Assembly: GCF_900129725.1 (NCBI RefSeq)
Contig: NZ_FQWQ01000001.1
Span: 2,170,001 to 2,234,000 of the forward strand
DNA: 64,000 bases
From: Chryseolinea serpens
GTDB lineage: Bacteria > Bacteroidota > Bacteroidia > Cytophagales > Cyclobacteriaceae
Reading direction: 5' to 3'
Shown: piece by piece, positions 17,286-26,286 of the stretch
Layout of the letters: every line of letters starts with the position of its first letter
How positions within the stretch are numbered: the first letter of the stretch is position 1
Notes under the pieces: model-generated
Told to the model about the DNA's origin: nothing
Seen by the model: the letters and a program-made list of their open reading frames with translations, nothing else
Databases searched by the model: none
Position numbers and translations under genes: made by a program

Positions 17286-17314
17286 GGGCATCTGCACAGC
17301 AGGTGCCCTTTTTG
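17286..17314 (+). terminator. Rho-independent terminator of DoxX gene
   Basis: Stem GGGCATCTGC / GCAGGTGCCC (one mismatch or wobble) with an ACA loop, followed by a T-rich tail. Confidence 0.85.
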
Positions 17315-17351
17315 TTTTAATTCTCTATCTTCATGGCCCTAGAAAAGACGC

Positions 17352-18845
17352 ATGAAGTATACCATCGGTATTGATATCGGCACCGGCAGCACCAAGGCAG
17401 TGGCCGTGGACGTTTCGGGCCAGGTGCTGGCCACCGCCCAGCAGGCCTACCCCATTCTCACACCCCAACCCAACCTGAGCGAACAACAGCCGCAACTGAT
17501 CCGGCAGGCGTTTGTGCAGTGCATTCTCCGCGTGGTGCAGGAAGTCAAGGAAACGCCGGCCGGTATCGTCATCAGCAGCGCCATGCACAGCCTCATCCTG
17601 GTAGACAACCAGGGCGAGCCGCTCATGAACATGATCACCTGGGCCGACAACCGGGCCGCAGCCACCGCCCGGCAGATCCAGAAATCGGCCTCCGGTGAAG
17701 CGATCTACCGCCAATCGGGAACACCCGTGCATGCCATGACCCCGCTCAGCAAGATCGTATGGCTCAAAGAACATCAACCCGACTTGTTTAAGGCCGCCTA
17801 TAAATTCATTTCCATAAAGGAATACATCTGGTTTAGCCTTTTCGGCACGTTTGAAGTGGACTACTCCATTGCTTCCGCCACGGGTTTGTTCAACATTGAA
17901 GAACTACGTTGGAACACCGATTCACTAAGCTTGTGCGCCATTACGACCAACCAACTGAGCGAACCAGTACCCACGCACCACACGCGCAGCGGGCTCGCCC
18001 CTGCCCTTTCGGCCGACCTGGCACCGGTAGCTGCTGTGCCCTTTTTTATTGGCTCCAGCGACGGTTGTATGGCCAACCTGGGCAGCTTTGCTGTAACGCC
18101 CGGCATCGCCGCCCTCACCATCGGCACCAGCGGGGCCATACGGGTGGCCAGCACACGCCCGACTTATAACTTCAAGGCGATGACGTTCAACTACCGACTG
18201 GATGAACAGACGTTCATCTCCGGTGGCCCCATCAACAACGGTGGCTATGTCCTGAAATGGTATGCCGAGGTGTTCCTTCAACGGACCCTGGCCAGCGGCA
18301 AAGACTATGATGCCCTGCTGGACGGCCTGGACGATGTTCAGGCGGGCGCCAACGGTCTCATCTTTTTGCCCTACATCCTGGGCGAACGCGCGCCGATCTG
18401 GGACAGTGACGCCAGTGGCGCTTTTTTTGGGATCCGAAACTTCCATACACAGGCCCATTTCACGCGTGCTGTAATCGAGGGCATCTCCATGGCCCTTTAC
18501 AGCATCGCTGTGGCGATGGAGAAGTCGGGGTTGGAGATCGATCGGATTCACGTGAGCGGGGGCTTTGTCCATTCCCAGGCCTGGCTACAGATCCTGGCCG
18601 ACGTTTTCAACAAGGAGATCTGCCTCATCAATCCCGAGGACGCCTCGGCGTTGGGGGCAGCCTATCTTGGGTTGAAGTCGCTGGCCCTCATTTCAGACTA
18701 TGAGGTGTTGCGGTCGTCGGAGCGGGTTTCCTATTTCCCCACAAAAGAGAACCACGAGCGCTACGTCAAGTCTTTCGCGATGTATGAAAGGCTATACGAA
18801 AACCTGAAAGATGAGATGGAGGATATCCAACAGCTGAGACGTTAG
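17352..18845 (+). CDS. FGGY-family carbohydrate kinase, probably gluconokinase
   Basis: 497 aa, the usual FGGY length. The N-terminal ATPase-fold phosphate-1 loop is GIDIGTGSTKAVAVD; substrate-side residues occur in WADNRA; the C-terminal domain has the phosphate-2 region ALTIGTSGAIR and the adenosine motif HVSGGFVHSQAWLQILADV. ATP-dependent phosphorylation of a sugar or sugar acid is secure. Gluconate is favoured by the overall pattern (ISSAMHSL, the GERAPIWDSDASGAFFG block), but xylulose-type kinases are close relatives. It ends overlapping by four bases with the convergent gene at 18842. Confidence 0.85.
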   Translation: MKYTIGIDIGTGSTKAVAVDVSGQVLATAQQAYPILTPQPNLSEQQPQLIRQAFVQCILRVVQEVKETPAGIVISSAMHSLILVDNQGEPLMNMITWADNRAAATARQIQKSASGEAIYRQSGTPVHAMTPLSKIVWLKEHQPDLFKAAYKFISIKEYIWFSLFGTFEVDYSIASATGLFNIEELRWNTDSLSLCAITTNQLSEPVPTHHTRSGLAPALSADLAPVAAVPFFIGSSDGCMANLGSFAVTPGIAALTIGTSGAIRVASTRPTYNFKAMTFNYRLDEQTFISGGPINNGGYVLKWYAEVFLQRTLASGKDYDALLDGLDDVQAGANGLIFLPYILGERAPIWDSDASGAFFGIRNFHTQAHFTRAVIEGISMALYSIAVAMEKSGLEIDRIHVSGGFVHSQAWLQILADVFNKEICLINPEDASALGAAYLGLKSLALISDYEVLRSSERVSYFPTKENHERYVKSFAMYERLYENLKDEMEDIQQLRR

Positions 18846-20176
18846 CTGCGCTTCAGTTGGATGAGGGTGAGTTCAGGGGGCATGCCGATACGCCCGGGGT
18901 ATCCTACGCAGCCAAAGCCACGGTTCACATACAGGTATTGATTTCCCTCCTGGTAAAGTCCTGCCCATTGTTTGAAGCGATATTGCGCCGGGCTCCAGGT
19001 GTAGCTGCCCAGGTTCACACCAAGCTGGTAGCCGTGGGTGTGACCCGACAGCGTGAGGTCGATGTCGCCATATTCCGGTCTGATCTGGGCATCCCAGTGC
19101 GTAGGGTCGTGTGAGAGGAGTATTTTCACAGGAGCTTCTTCCGTGCCGGGATAAGCGAGGTTGAGTTTGCCGTATTTCGGGAAGCGGTGGGCTGGACCCA
19201 CACCCCAATTCTCAACACCAAGAATGGCGAGCTTGTCGCCTCCTGTTTCCAGGAAGCGGTGTTCATTCATCAGTAAATCATAGCCCAGGTGCTTGTGGAC
19301 CGCCAGCATGTCTTCGAAGTTTCTACGCTTAGCCTCCGGGGTGGACCACTCCCGGTAGTTGCCATAGTCGTGGTTGCCGGTGACGGAAAACACGCCCATG
19401 GGGGCCTTGAGTTTTTCGAAGAGGGGGACGTAGTCTTTTGCTTCCTTGGTTTCGATGGTCACCAGGTCGCCGGTGAAGAAGATCACATCCGGCTTTTCCT
19501 GCATTAACAAGTCAACCCCACCCTGGATCGCCGTTTTGTTGAAGAGGGACCCCGTGTGGATGTCGGAGATCTGGCCCAGCAGGATGCCATCGAACGCTTT
19601 GGGAAGATGGGGCAGGTAGATGACCTGCTTGCGTACTTTGTAGTTGTGCGCACCCGTGAGTATGCCAAACGAAAGACCTGTTAACGGCACGCTGCCCGCG
19701 ACGATGGCCGTGCGCGAAAGAAACTCGGAGCGTGAAATGAGCGAGTCTTCGTCGGTGAGTTCAGTTTCTTTTAGCCGTCGTTTTTTCATGAAACGGTTGG
19801 CCAGCAGGATTCCCCGGCGGATGTCGTCGATGACCACGAAGACGAGGAGCAAGATCTTGGAGAAATAAAGAATGGCCAGCACGATGACCAGCCATTGCCG
19901 GAGCTTTTCGTTGGAGATGTCGATGAGTACAACCCAGATCAACGAAAACACAGAGAGGATGGACGTGAGCCAGAAAATGCCACGCGTGCTGTTCTTCACC
20001 AACCGATGCGAAGCGTGACTGGCCGTGCGTATAGCCTGGTAGGTATAAAGATCCACCAGCAGCATGAGCAATATGCCGCCGGCCGTCATCAATATTCTAT
20101 ACCCGATTCCTTCGCCCATTATGTCCTGAAGAATAAGGGTCAAAGGTAACGAGAAATCAAAAACTTTAGCCCGCAA
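18842..20176 (-). CDS. Membrane-anchored metallophosphoesterase (paralogue 1)
   Basis: 444 aa. The first about 130 residues hold three to four membrane helices; the calcineurin-like domain follows with all metal motifs visible: ISDIHTG (D-x-H), FTGDLV (GD), GNHDYG (GNHD), LLSHDPTHWD and SGHTHGYQLG (GHTH). This is the YaeI/LpxH-like membrane-tethered class. An adjacent paralogue at 20247 has the same layout. A twin-arginine-like RSEFLSRTA stretch precedes a short hydrophobic segment, so the catalytic domain may face the periplasm. Confidence 0.88.
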   Translation of the reverse strand: MRAKVFDFSLPLTLILQDIMGEGIGYRILMTAGGILLMLLVDLYTYQAIRTASHASHRLVKNSTRGIFWLTSILSVFSLIWVVLIDISNEKLRQWLVIVLAILYFSKILLLVFVVIDDIRRGILLANRFMKKRRLKETELTDEDSLISRSEFLSRTAIVAGSVPLTGLSFGILTGAHNYKVRKQVIYLPHLPKAFDGILLGQISDIHTGSLFNKTAIQGGVDLLMQEKPDVIFFTGDLVTIETKEAKDYVPLFEKLKAPMGVFSVTGNHDYGNYREWSTPEAKRRNFEDMLAVHKHLGYDLLMNEHRFLETGGDKLAILGVENWGVGPAHRFPKYGKLNLAYPGTEEAPVKILLSHDPTHWDAQIRPEYGDIDLTLSGHTHGYQLGVNLGSYTWSPAQYRFKQWAGLYQEGNQYLYVNRGFGCVGYPGRIGMPPELTLIQLKRS

Positions 20177-20246
20177 ATCTTCCGAGCTACCTGCGAAGGC
20201 TTTGAACCGGGTTATCTCCCGGTATGACCGCGGAAAAAATTACCCG

Positions 20247-21497
20247 TCAGGCCCGTTTCAACTCGATCAGGGTGATCTCTGGTGGCATCCCAATCCTACC
20301 CGGATATCCCAGGTAGCCAAACCCGCGATTCACATATAAGTATTGCGATCCTTCCTGGTATAGTCCTGCCCATTGCTTGTAGGCATACTGTGAGGGGCTC
20401 CATTTAAATCCGCCGATCTCCACACCAAACTGGAATCCATGCGTATGGCCGGCAAACATCATGTCGATATCCGGGTGCATGTTGCGGACCTGCGCATCCC
20501 AATGGCTGGGATCGTGTGAGAGCAACAGCTTCACAGGCGCCTCTTCTGTTCCTGCGTAGGCGTGATCCAAACGACCATATTTTGCAAATCGTTTTCCGCC
20601 GTAGTTCTCGTTTCCCAGAATAGCGATCTTTTCGCCATTCGATTCCAGGAAGCGGTGTTCATTCATCAGGAGGTCGAAGCCCAGCAGGCGGTGTGCTTCC
20701 ATGAGGTCTTTGAAATTCTTTTGCTTGGCTTGCATCGATGGCCAGGCGTGATAGTCGCCGTAGTCGTGATTGCCGGTCACGGAGTAAACACCGAGGGGTG
20801 CTTTCAATTTGTTGAAGATGTCGATGTACTCCTTCACTTCGCGGGCTTCGTTGTTCACCAGGTCGCCGGTGAAAAAGATCACATCGGGTTTTTCATCGAG
20901 CGCCATTTGTACGCCCCCTTTCACGGCCACTTTGTTGAAGAAACTACCGGAGTGGATGTCGGAAAGGTGAGCGATCTTCAGACCGTCGAAGGCTTTGGGA
21001 AGGTTTGGCAATTTCACCACCTGCCGTTTTATTCTATAATCGTGTGCACCGGAAATGATGCCGTAGGCCATGGCGCCCAGGGGGACGCTTGCCGCGACGA
21101 GCGCTGTCTTGGCAAGAAATTCAGAGCGGGGAATGGCTGTGCCGGCGGTATCACCTGAAGCGCCTTTATTAAAGAATTGCACTACCCAACGCACACCGCG
21201 TTGAAGATCGTCGACAAACAAGACGATGACACCAAAGAACTTTGAAAGATACATCATTGATAAAGCGACCCTCACCCAGTTTCTTACGTCGGGGTGATAC
21301 TTGTAGGGATCGCCAAAGGTGTACCACAACAGTGCCACTAAACTCAACAGGGTGAGCGTCCAAAATCCATAGCGAAACACGCCTCGCCACGGCTCACCCC
21401 AGTTTTGCGAAACGACGGACACGCCTTGGTAGACATAGTAATCAATCAGTAAAAAGAAGAGCGCAACGATGGCAACGGTCATAATCCTGGGTTTCAT
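20247..21497 (-). CDS. Membrane-anchored metallophosphoesterase (paralogue 2)
   Basis: 416 aa, collinear with the gene at 18842 over the full length: N-terminal membrane helices, PRSEFLAKTALVA, then LSDIHSG, FTGDLVNN, GNHDYGDYH, LLSHDPSHWD and AGHTHGFQFG. The two are a tandem duplication in the same direction, 70 bp apart. Strong conservation of the C-terminus (AGLYQEGSQYLYVNRGFGYL) shows both are under selection. Substrate unknown; phospholipid or cyclic nucleotide hydrolysis are options. Confidence 0.88.
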   Translation of the reverse strand: MKPRIMTVAIVALFFLLIDYYVYQGVSVVSQNWGEPWRGVFRYGFWTLTLLSLVALLWYTFGDPYKYHPDVRNWVRVALSMMYLSKFFGVIVLFVDDLQRGVRWVVQFFNKGASGDTAGTAIPRSEFLAKTALVAASVPLGAMAYGIISGAHDYRIKRQVVKLPNLPKAFDGLKIAHLSDIHSGSFFNKVAVKGGVQMALDEKPDVIFFTGDLVNNEAREVKEYIDIFNKLKAPLGVYSVTGNHDYGDYHAWPSMQAKQKNFKDLMEAHRLLGFDLLMNEHRFLESNGEKIAILGNENYGGKRFAKYGRLDHAYAGTEEAPVKLLLSHDPSHWDAQVRNMHPDIDMMFAGHTHGFQFGVEIGGFKWSPSQYAYKQWAGLYQEGSQYLYVNRGFGYLGYPGRIGMPPEITLIELKRA

Positions 21498-21611
21498 ATG
21501 TAAGTTATTTTATACGCGTTTCAGGGGGAGAGGTTCTTCCCGTGAAAGCGGATTGATGGCTATTATTTGAACGGTAAGCCAATCTCTTCGTGTGGTTGGA
21601 GTTTTTTGAAT

Positions 21612-21656
21612 CCGTACAAAAAGAAAAAGTCGTCCTACTTTCGTAAGACGACTTTT
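21612..21656 (-). terminator. Terminator of the RND efflux operon
   Basis: Stem AAAAGTCGTC / GACGACTTTT with a 12-base loop. On the minus strand it runs into CTTTTTCTTTTTG, just beyond the RND stop codon. Confidence 0.75.
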
Positions 21657-21676
21657 ATAAAATTTTATTCTATTTT

Positions 21677-24600
21677 TTAATTCAGGGCTACTGGCGTACC
21701 GGGAAGAGGTTCGTCTTCTTCTCCGTGATGGTGCGCCGCGGCTACTTCCGGTTTTATTTTGAAAACACGTGCCTTGAGACGGGCCACCAGCAGGTACATT
21801 ACCGGCACCATGAATAAGGTCAGGAACGTACCGAAGATCAAACCAAAGATCATCGTCCACGAAAGCGGTCCCCAGAAGGCCACGTTGTCGCCTCCAAAGA
21901 AGATGTGTGGCTTGAACTCGGTGAACAATGTCACAAAGTCGATGTTGAAACCGACCGCCAGCGGGATAAGACCCAGGGTAGCGGCCATTGCAGTCAACAA
22001 CACGGGTGTCATACGGGTTTTGGCGGCTTCAACAATCGCCTCTTTCAACTCCATGCCTTGCGAGATGAGCAGGTCGGTAAATTCCACGAGCAAGATACCG
22101 TTGCGCACGACAATACCGGCCAGCGCCATAATACCTACGCCCGACATGACGATGGATATTTCCATTTTGAAGAACGAGAATCCGAGCAACACACCGATGA
22201 CACTGAATATGATCTCAGACAGGATGATCAGTGGCTTGCTGGTAGAGTTGAACTGGATCACCAGGATCATGAAAATAAGCCCCAGTGCCACCATACCGGC
22301 CACGCCAAGGAAGGCCGAGGTTTCTGCCTGGTTCTCTTGCTCGCCCGTCATCTTGATGGATACTCCATCGGGTTTGGGAAAATCTTTCAAGCTGTTCTGA
22401 ATCGCACCGACAACTTCGTTCGGGTTGAAGTCTGACAGCACGTTCGACGCCAAGGTGATCACACGTTTCTGATCGATCCGCTTGATGCCGGCAAAGCTGT
22501 TGCCGTAGTCAATGGTGGCAAAGGCGGAAAGCGGCACCTGTCTCACCACACCTCCCTGACTCATGTCGCGATACGTCACCGGTAGATTCATCAGCGTGTT
22601 AATGTCATTGCGTTGGGATTCTTTGATCCGCAATTCAATGGGATAATCGTCATTCACGTCGCGGAAGCGCGATACTTCCAGACCATAGACGGCCGTGTAC
22701 AGCACATTGCCAATCTTAGCCGTAGAGATGCCCTCACGGTTGGCTTTTTCGCGATCGATCTTGATGACGATCTCTGGCTTGTCGCTCTGGAAGTCAGACG
22801 CGAGGTCTTCAACACCAGGTATCTGCAAAGAGTCAAGGTAGCGTTTGGCACGGTCGGCGGTTTTCACAAGAATGTCGAAATCCTCCGCGGCGATTTCAAT
22901 GTTGATCGCCTTACCGGCAGGAGGACCACCTTGTTCCTGGTCCACGGAAATTTCTGCGCCAGCGATACCTTTAACAGCATTCCGGATCTTATCTAAGAAG
23001 TCTCGCGAAGAACGGCCATTGCGCTTGGCGAAGCTCACAAAGGCCACGGTCACTTTGCCCAGGTGCGGTTGAGCCTGGTTACCCGCAAACTGGTCTTCAG
23101 CCGCGCCAACCGAGATGTTTGAGATTACTGACTCAACGATCGCCGTATCCGTACCAATGGTCTTGATCACACGGTCCTCCACGATGTTGGTAATGGAATC
23201 GGTCACATTTTGATGCGTACCAATTGGCAAACGCACGTATGCATAGATAAAGTTAGGATCGCCTTTCGGAAAAAATACCACGGGCGGCTTGCGTATGGCG
23301 GTGAACACGATGGAGAAGAAAAACAGGCAGATTACTGAGGCAATAACCCCGTACGGTCTCCATCCTGCCAGGCACCAAGTGATGGCATTCGAATATCCCT
23401 TTTGAACGAAGGGCCAGGCGCGCGTCTGGAATTTGGAGATCACTTCTTCCAGCACAAAACGGTGCAACGCATAGATGCCGAAGATGAATAAGGTAAAGTT
23501 GCCCATGCCGATCGACCCGGTCACGTAGAACAGCAAAGCGATGGCGGCAAAGATCACGAGCGATATCTTGAAACCTTTTGTAAACTTCGGTTTGTTTTTA
23601 TGATCGTGATCGTGCGGCTTCATGAAGTCGGCCGCAAACACCGGGTTCATGATGTAGGCTACGACCAGCGAGGCCAGCAAGGCTACGATGAGGGTGATCG
23701 GCAGGTAAACCATGAACTTCCCGATCACACCCGGCCAGAAGGCTAAGGGCACGAACGGCGCCAATACTACCAATGTTCCAGAAAGCACGGGCATGAACAC
23801 TTCACCGGCAGCGATTTTCGCAGCTTTGCGAATGGGTACTTTTCCGTTGTCAAACACGCGGTGCGTATTCTCGATCACTACGATAGCATCATCTACCACG
23901 ATACCGAGTGCCAGCAGGAACGAGAACAAGGTCATCAGGTTCAGCGTAAAGCCAAGCGTGGGGAAAGTGAGAAAAGCGATGAAGCTCGATATCGGCACCG
24001 ACAATCCCACAAAGATGGCGTTGGTGGCACCCATAAAGAACATGAGGATGAGCGTTACCAGTACGAAGCCGATGATGATCGTGTTGATCAGATCGTGCAA
24101 CGTGGTGCGCGTATTCTCCGATTGATCTCCTGTGATGGTGATCTTGGCTCCTTTAGGTAGGATACTCGTTTCAAATTCCTTTACAATCTCCTGGATCTGG
24201 TCCGAGGCATTGATGAGGTTCTCACCGCCGCGTTTCACCACTTGCAGGGTCACTACGTTTTTCTCGTCCAGACGCGCGAAGCTTTCTTGTTCCTTGTGCG
24301 TGTCCAGTACGTCCGCGATGTCTTTCAGATACACTTTGCCGCCCTTGGTAGAACCTACCACGATGTTGCCCATTTGTTCGGCCGAATTAAATTCGCCGTT
24401 CACCGTTATGGAACGCTTCATGCCGTCGACAGAAAGCTGTCCGCCGGCGATGAGCACGTTCTCGCTTCTCAGTGCTTGTGAAATGTCGTCGAGGTCTACA
24501 CCCGCCTGGGCCATTTTAAAGAGGTCGGCGTTCACTTGGATCTCGCGATCCAGGGCGCCCGCGATGTCGACGCGACGGATCTCTTTCAGGGCTTCGATAC

Positions 24601-25105
24601 GGTCCTGCATTTGTTCAGCATATTCTTTCAACGTTGCCAGGTCGTAATCGCCCGACAGGTTGATGAAAAGGATGGGCACTGCGGAGATATCGATGTCTAC
24701 CACCTGGGGTTCGTCCGGCATGTCGTTGGGCAGATCGGGCTTGGCCTTGTCTACCGCTTCCTGCACTTCGCGCTTGGCGTCCTTCACTTCCACATCGGGT
24801 CGAAACTCGATGATCACGTTCGAAAAGTTCTGTACGGAATTGCTGGTCACCTTCTTTATACCGGCAATGGACTTCACCTGCTTCTCGATTTGTTTCGAGA
24901 TCAGGTTTTCGATGTCTTCGGGCGCGCCGGGATAGGGCGTGGCCACGTAGATCTGCGGAAACACTACTTCAGGAAAGTTCTCCTTCGGCAGGCTGTTATA
25001 GGTCATGATCCCCGCCAGGCAGATGATCACGGTGGCCACATAAATGGCCACCTTGTTGTCGATCGACCAACTGGTGGGTTTAAATTCTTTTTCGATGTCT
25101 TGCAT
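21677..25105 (-). CDS. RND-family efflux transporter permease
   Basis: 1142 aa inner-membrane pump with the RND layout: one N-terminal helix, a large periplasmic loop, a block of helices with the proton-relay region LLALGIVVDDAIVVIEN near 410-425, a second periplasmic loop and a second helix block ending at FMVPVMYLLVARL. It exports small molecules using the proton gradient together with the adaptor and TolC encoded upstream. A cytoplasmic linker contains HDHDHKNK and the C-terminus contains AHHHGEEDE, hinting at metal binding. It is last in the operon tetR-tolC-adaptor-RND. Confidence 0.93.
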   Translation of the reverse strand: MQDIEKEFKPTSWSIDNKVAIYVATVIICLAGIMTYNSLPKENFPEVVFPQIYVATPYPGAPEDIENLISKQIEKQVKSIAGIKKVTSNSVQNFSNVIIEFRPDVEVKDAKREVQEAVDKAKPDLPNDMPDEPQVVDIDISAVPILFINLSGDYDLATLKEYAEQMQDRIEALKEIRRVDIAGALDREIQVNADLFKMAQAGVDLDDISQALRSENVLIAGGQLSVDGMKRSITVNGEFNSAEQMGNIVVGSTKGGKVYLKDIADVLDTHKEQESFARLDEKNVVTLQVVKRGGENLINASDQIQEIVKEFETSILPKGAKITITGDQSENTRTTLHDLINTIIIGFVLVTLILMFFMGATNAIFVGLSVPISSFIAFLTFPTLGFTLNLMTLFSFLLALGIVVDDAIVVIENTHRVFDNGKVPIRKAAKIAAGEVFMPVLSGTLVVLAPFVPLAFWPGVIGKFMVYLPITLIVALLASLVVAYIMNPVFAADFMKPHDHDHKNKPKFTKGFKISLVIFAAIALLFYVTGSIGMGNFTLFIFGIYALHRFVLEEVISKFQTRAWPFVQKGYSNAITWCLAGWRPYGVIASVICLFFFSIVFTAIRKPPVVFFPKGDPNFIYAYVRLPIGTHQNVTDSITNIVEDRVIKTIGTDTAIVESVISNISVGAAEDQFAGNQAQPHLGKVTVAFVSFAKRNGRSSRDFLDKIRNAVKGIAGAEISVDQEQGGPPAGKAINIEIAAEDFDILVKTADRAKRYLDSLQIPGVEDLASDFQSDKPEIVIKIDREKANREGISTAKIGNVLYTAVYGLEVSRFRDVNDDYPIELRIKESQRNDINTLMNLPVTYRDMSQGGVVRQVPLSAFATIDYGNSFAGIKRIDQKRVITLASNVLSDFNPNEVVGAIQNSLKDFPKPDGVSIKMTGEQENQAETSAFLGVAGMVALGLIFMILVIQFNSTSKPLIILSEIIFSVIGVLLGFSFFKMEISIVMSGVGIMALAGIVVRNGILLVEFTDLLISQGMELKEAIVEAAKTRMTPVLLTAMAATLGLIPLAVGFNIDFVTLFTEFKPHIFFGGDNVAFWGPLSWTMIFGLIFGTFLTLFMVPVMYLLVARLKARVFKIKPEVAAAHHHGEEDEPLPGTPVALN

Positions 25106-25125
25106 AAAAAGGATAGGTTAATGCC

Positions 25126-26274
25126 CTAGTTGGTTTTAATCACTTGTCCGTCGTCCAGACCCTGATAGCCGAAAGAAACAATCTTCTCGCCGGCTTTAAG
25201 ACCCTGTACTTGTGCCTGGTTGTCGTATACGCCGTCGACCTTCACCACTTTCCTGCGGGCTACGGTTTGTTTGCCGTCGGTTTCGGATATGAATACGATT
25301 TTCTCGTTGTTGACGGATTGTACCACGTTTACCGGCACGACGATGGCTGCAGGTTCGGTGTGGAAGATCACTCTCACGACGCCGGTCATGTTAGGGCGAA
25401 GGTTAGCTTCCGCTGGCAATTTCACTTCCACGGGGAAAGACCGCGAAAGGGGATCGATCGTTTTTCCTACGAACGTTACCGTAGCCGAGATATCTTTGCC
25501 CAACTCGGCAATGGTTACCGTCACTTTGTTTCCTTTTTTGATGTTGGTCACATACGCTTCGGAAACGGCGGCTTTCAACTTCAGGTTGGATGTGTTCACA
25601 ATGCGCGCAGCGGGCATACCGGGGGCAATGTTTTGCCCAACCTTGGCCGTTACTTCATCCACGGTGCCACTGTAAGGGGCCGTGACGCGCGTCATGCTAT
25701 TTTGCTCTTGCAGTGACGCCACTTGTCTTTCGAGATTTTCTTTGGTGGTCTTGGCCTGCAAGTACTGCACTTCGGTTCCGATCTTTTGATCCCAAAGATT
25801 TTTTTGGCGTTGGTACACCGTGGTAGCTAATTCCAACTGCGACTTCATGGCTTCTATGTTGCGTAGGATAACCGAGTTATCGATCTGTGCCAACGCCTGT
25901 CCTTTGGAAACAGCGTCGCCTTCTTGCACATATACGGCCGTGATTACGCCAGCAGCTTTAGAGCTGACCTGGATGTTGTCTTCCGCTTCCACGCGACCTT
26001 GCGTCTGCACGAAGTAATCAAATTTGCGCGGCGCCAGCTCGGTGACATTCACTTCTTTGGCTCGCACCTTCACAGAGTCAGGGTTGGCCTTGGCGATCTC
26101 ACCCTCAAGTTTCTGTATCTGTTTCGTAATATCCGCCTGCTGCTGTTTCAGCTTGGCCAACTCTGCCTTCTTATCGTCGGGCGAAGCAGCGCTGCACGCC
26201 GCTAAGATGACGGCAGTCAGAATGACGGCAAAACGTGTGTATATCGTGGCTTTCATAAAATGGTTATTTTTCAT
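25126..26274 (-). CDS. RND efflux periplasmic adaptor, lipoprotein
   Basis: 382 aa. The signal sequence ends in the lipobox LAAC (Cys27), so it is membrane-anchored by lipid. A heptad-rich coil follows directly (KKAELAKLKQQQADITKQ), then the barrel-sandwich domain with SSKAAGVITAVYVQEGDAVSKGQ, a second hairpin, the lipoyl half TAPYSGTVDEVTAKVGQNIAPGM, and the beta-barrel domain. It bridges the RND pump and TolC. The first ATG or the one at 26256 could be the start. Confidence 0.92.
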   Translation of the reverse strand: MKNNHFMKATIYTRFAVILTAVILAACSAASPDDKKAELAKLKQQQADITKQIQKLEGEIAKANPDSVKVRAKEVNVTELAPRKFDYFVQTQGRVEAEDNIQVSSKAAGVITAVYVQEGDAVSKGQALAQIDNSVILRNIEAMKSQLELATTVYQRQKNLWDQKIGTEVQYLQAKTTKENLERQVASLQEQNSMTRVTAPYSGTVDEVTAKVGQNIAPGMPAARIVNTSNLKLKAAVSEAYVTNIKKGNKVTVTIAELGKDISATVTFVGKTIDPLSRSFPVEVKLPAEANLRPNMTGVVRVIFHTEPAAIVVPVNVVQSVNNEKIVFISETDGKQTVARRKVVKVDGVYDNQAQVQGLKAGEKIVSFGYQGLDDGQVIKTN

Positions 26275-26286
26275 TGGGTTTGGTTC

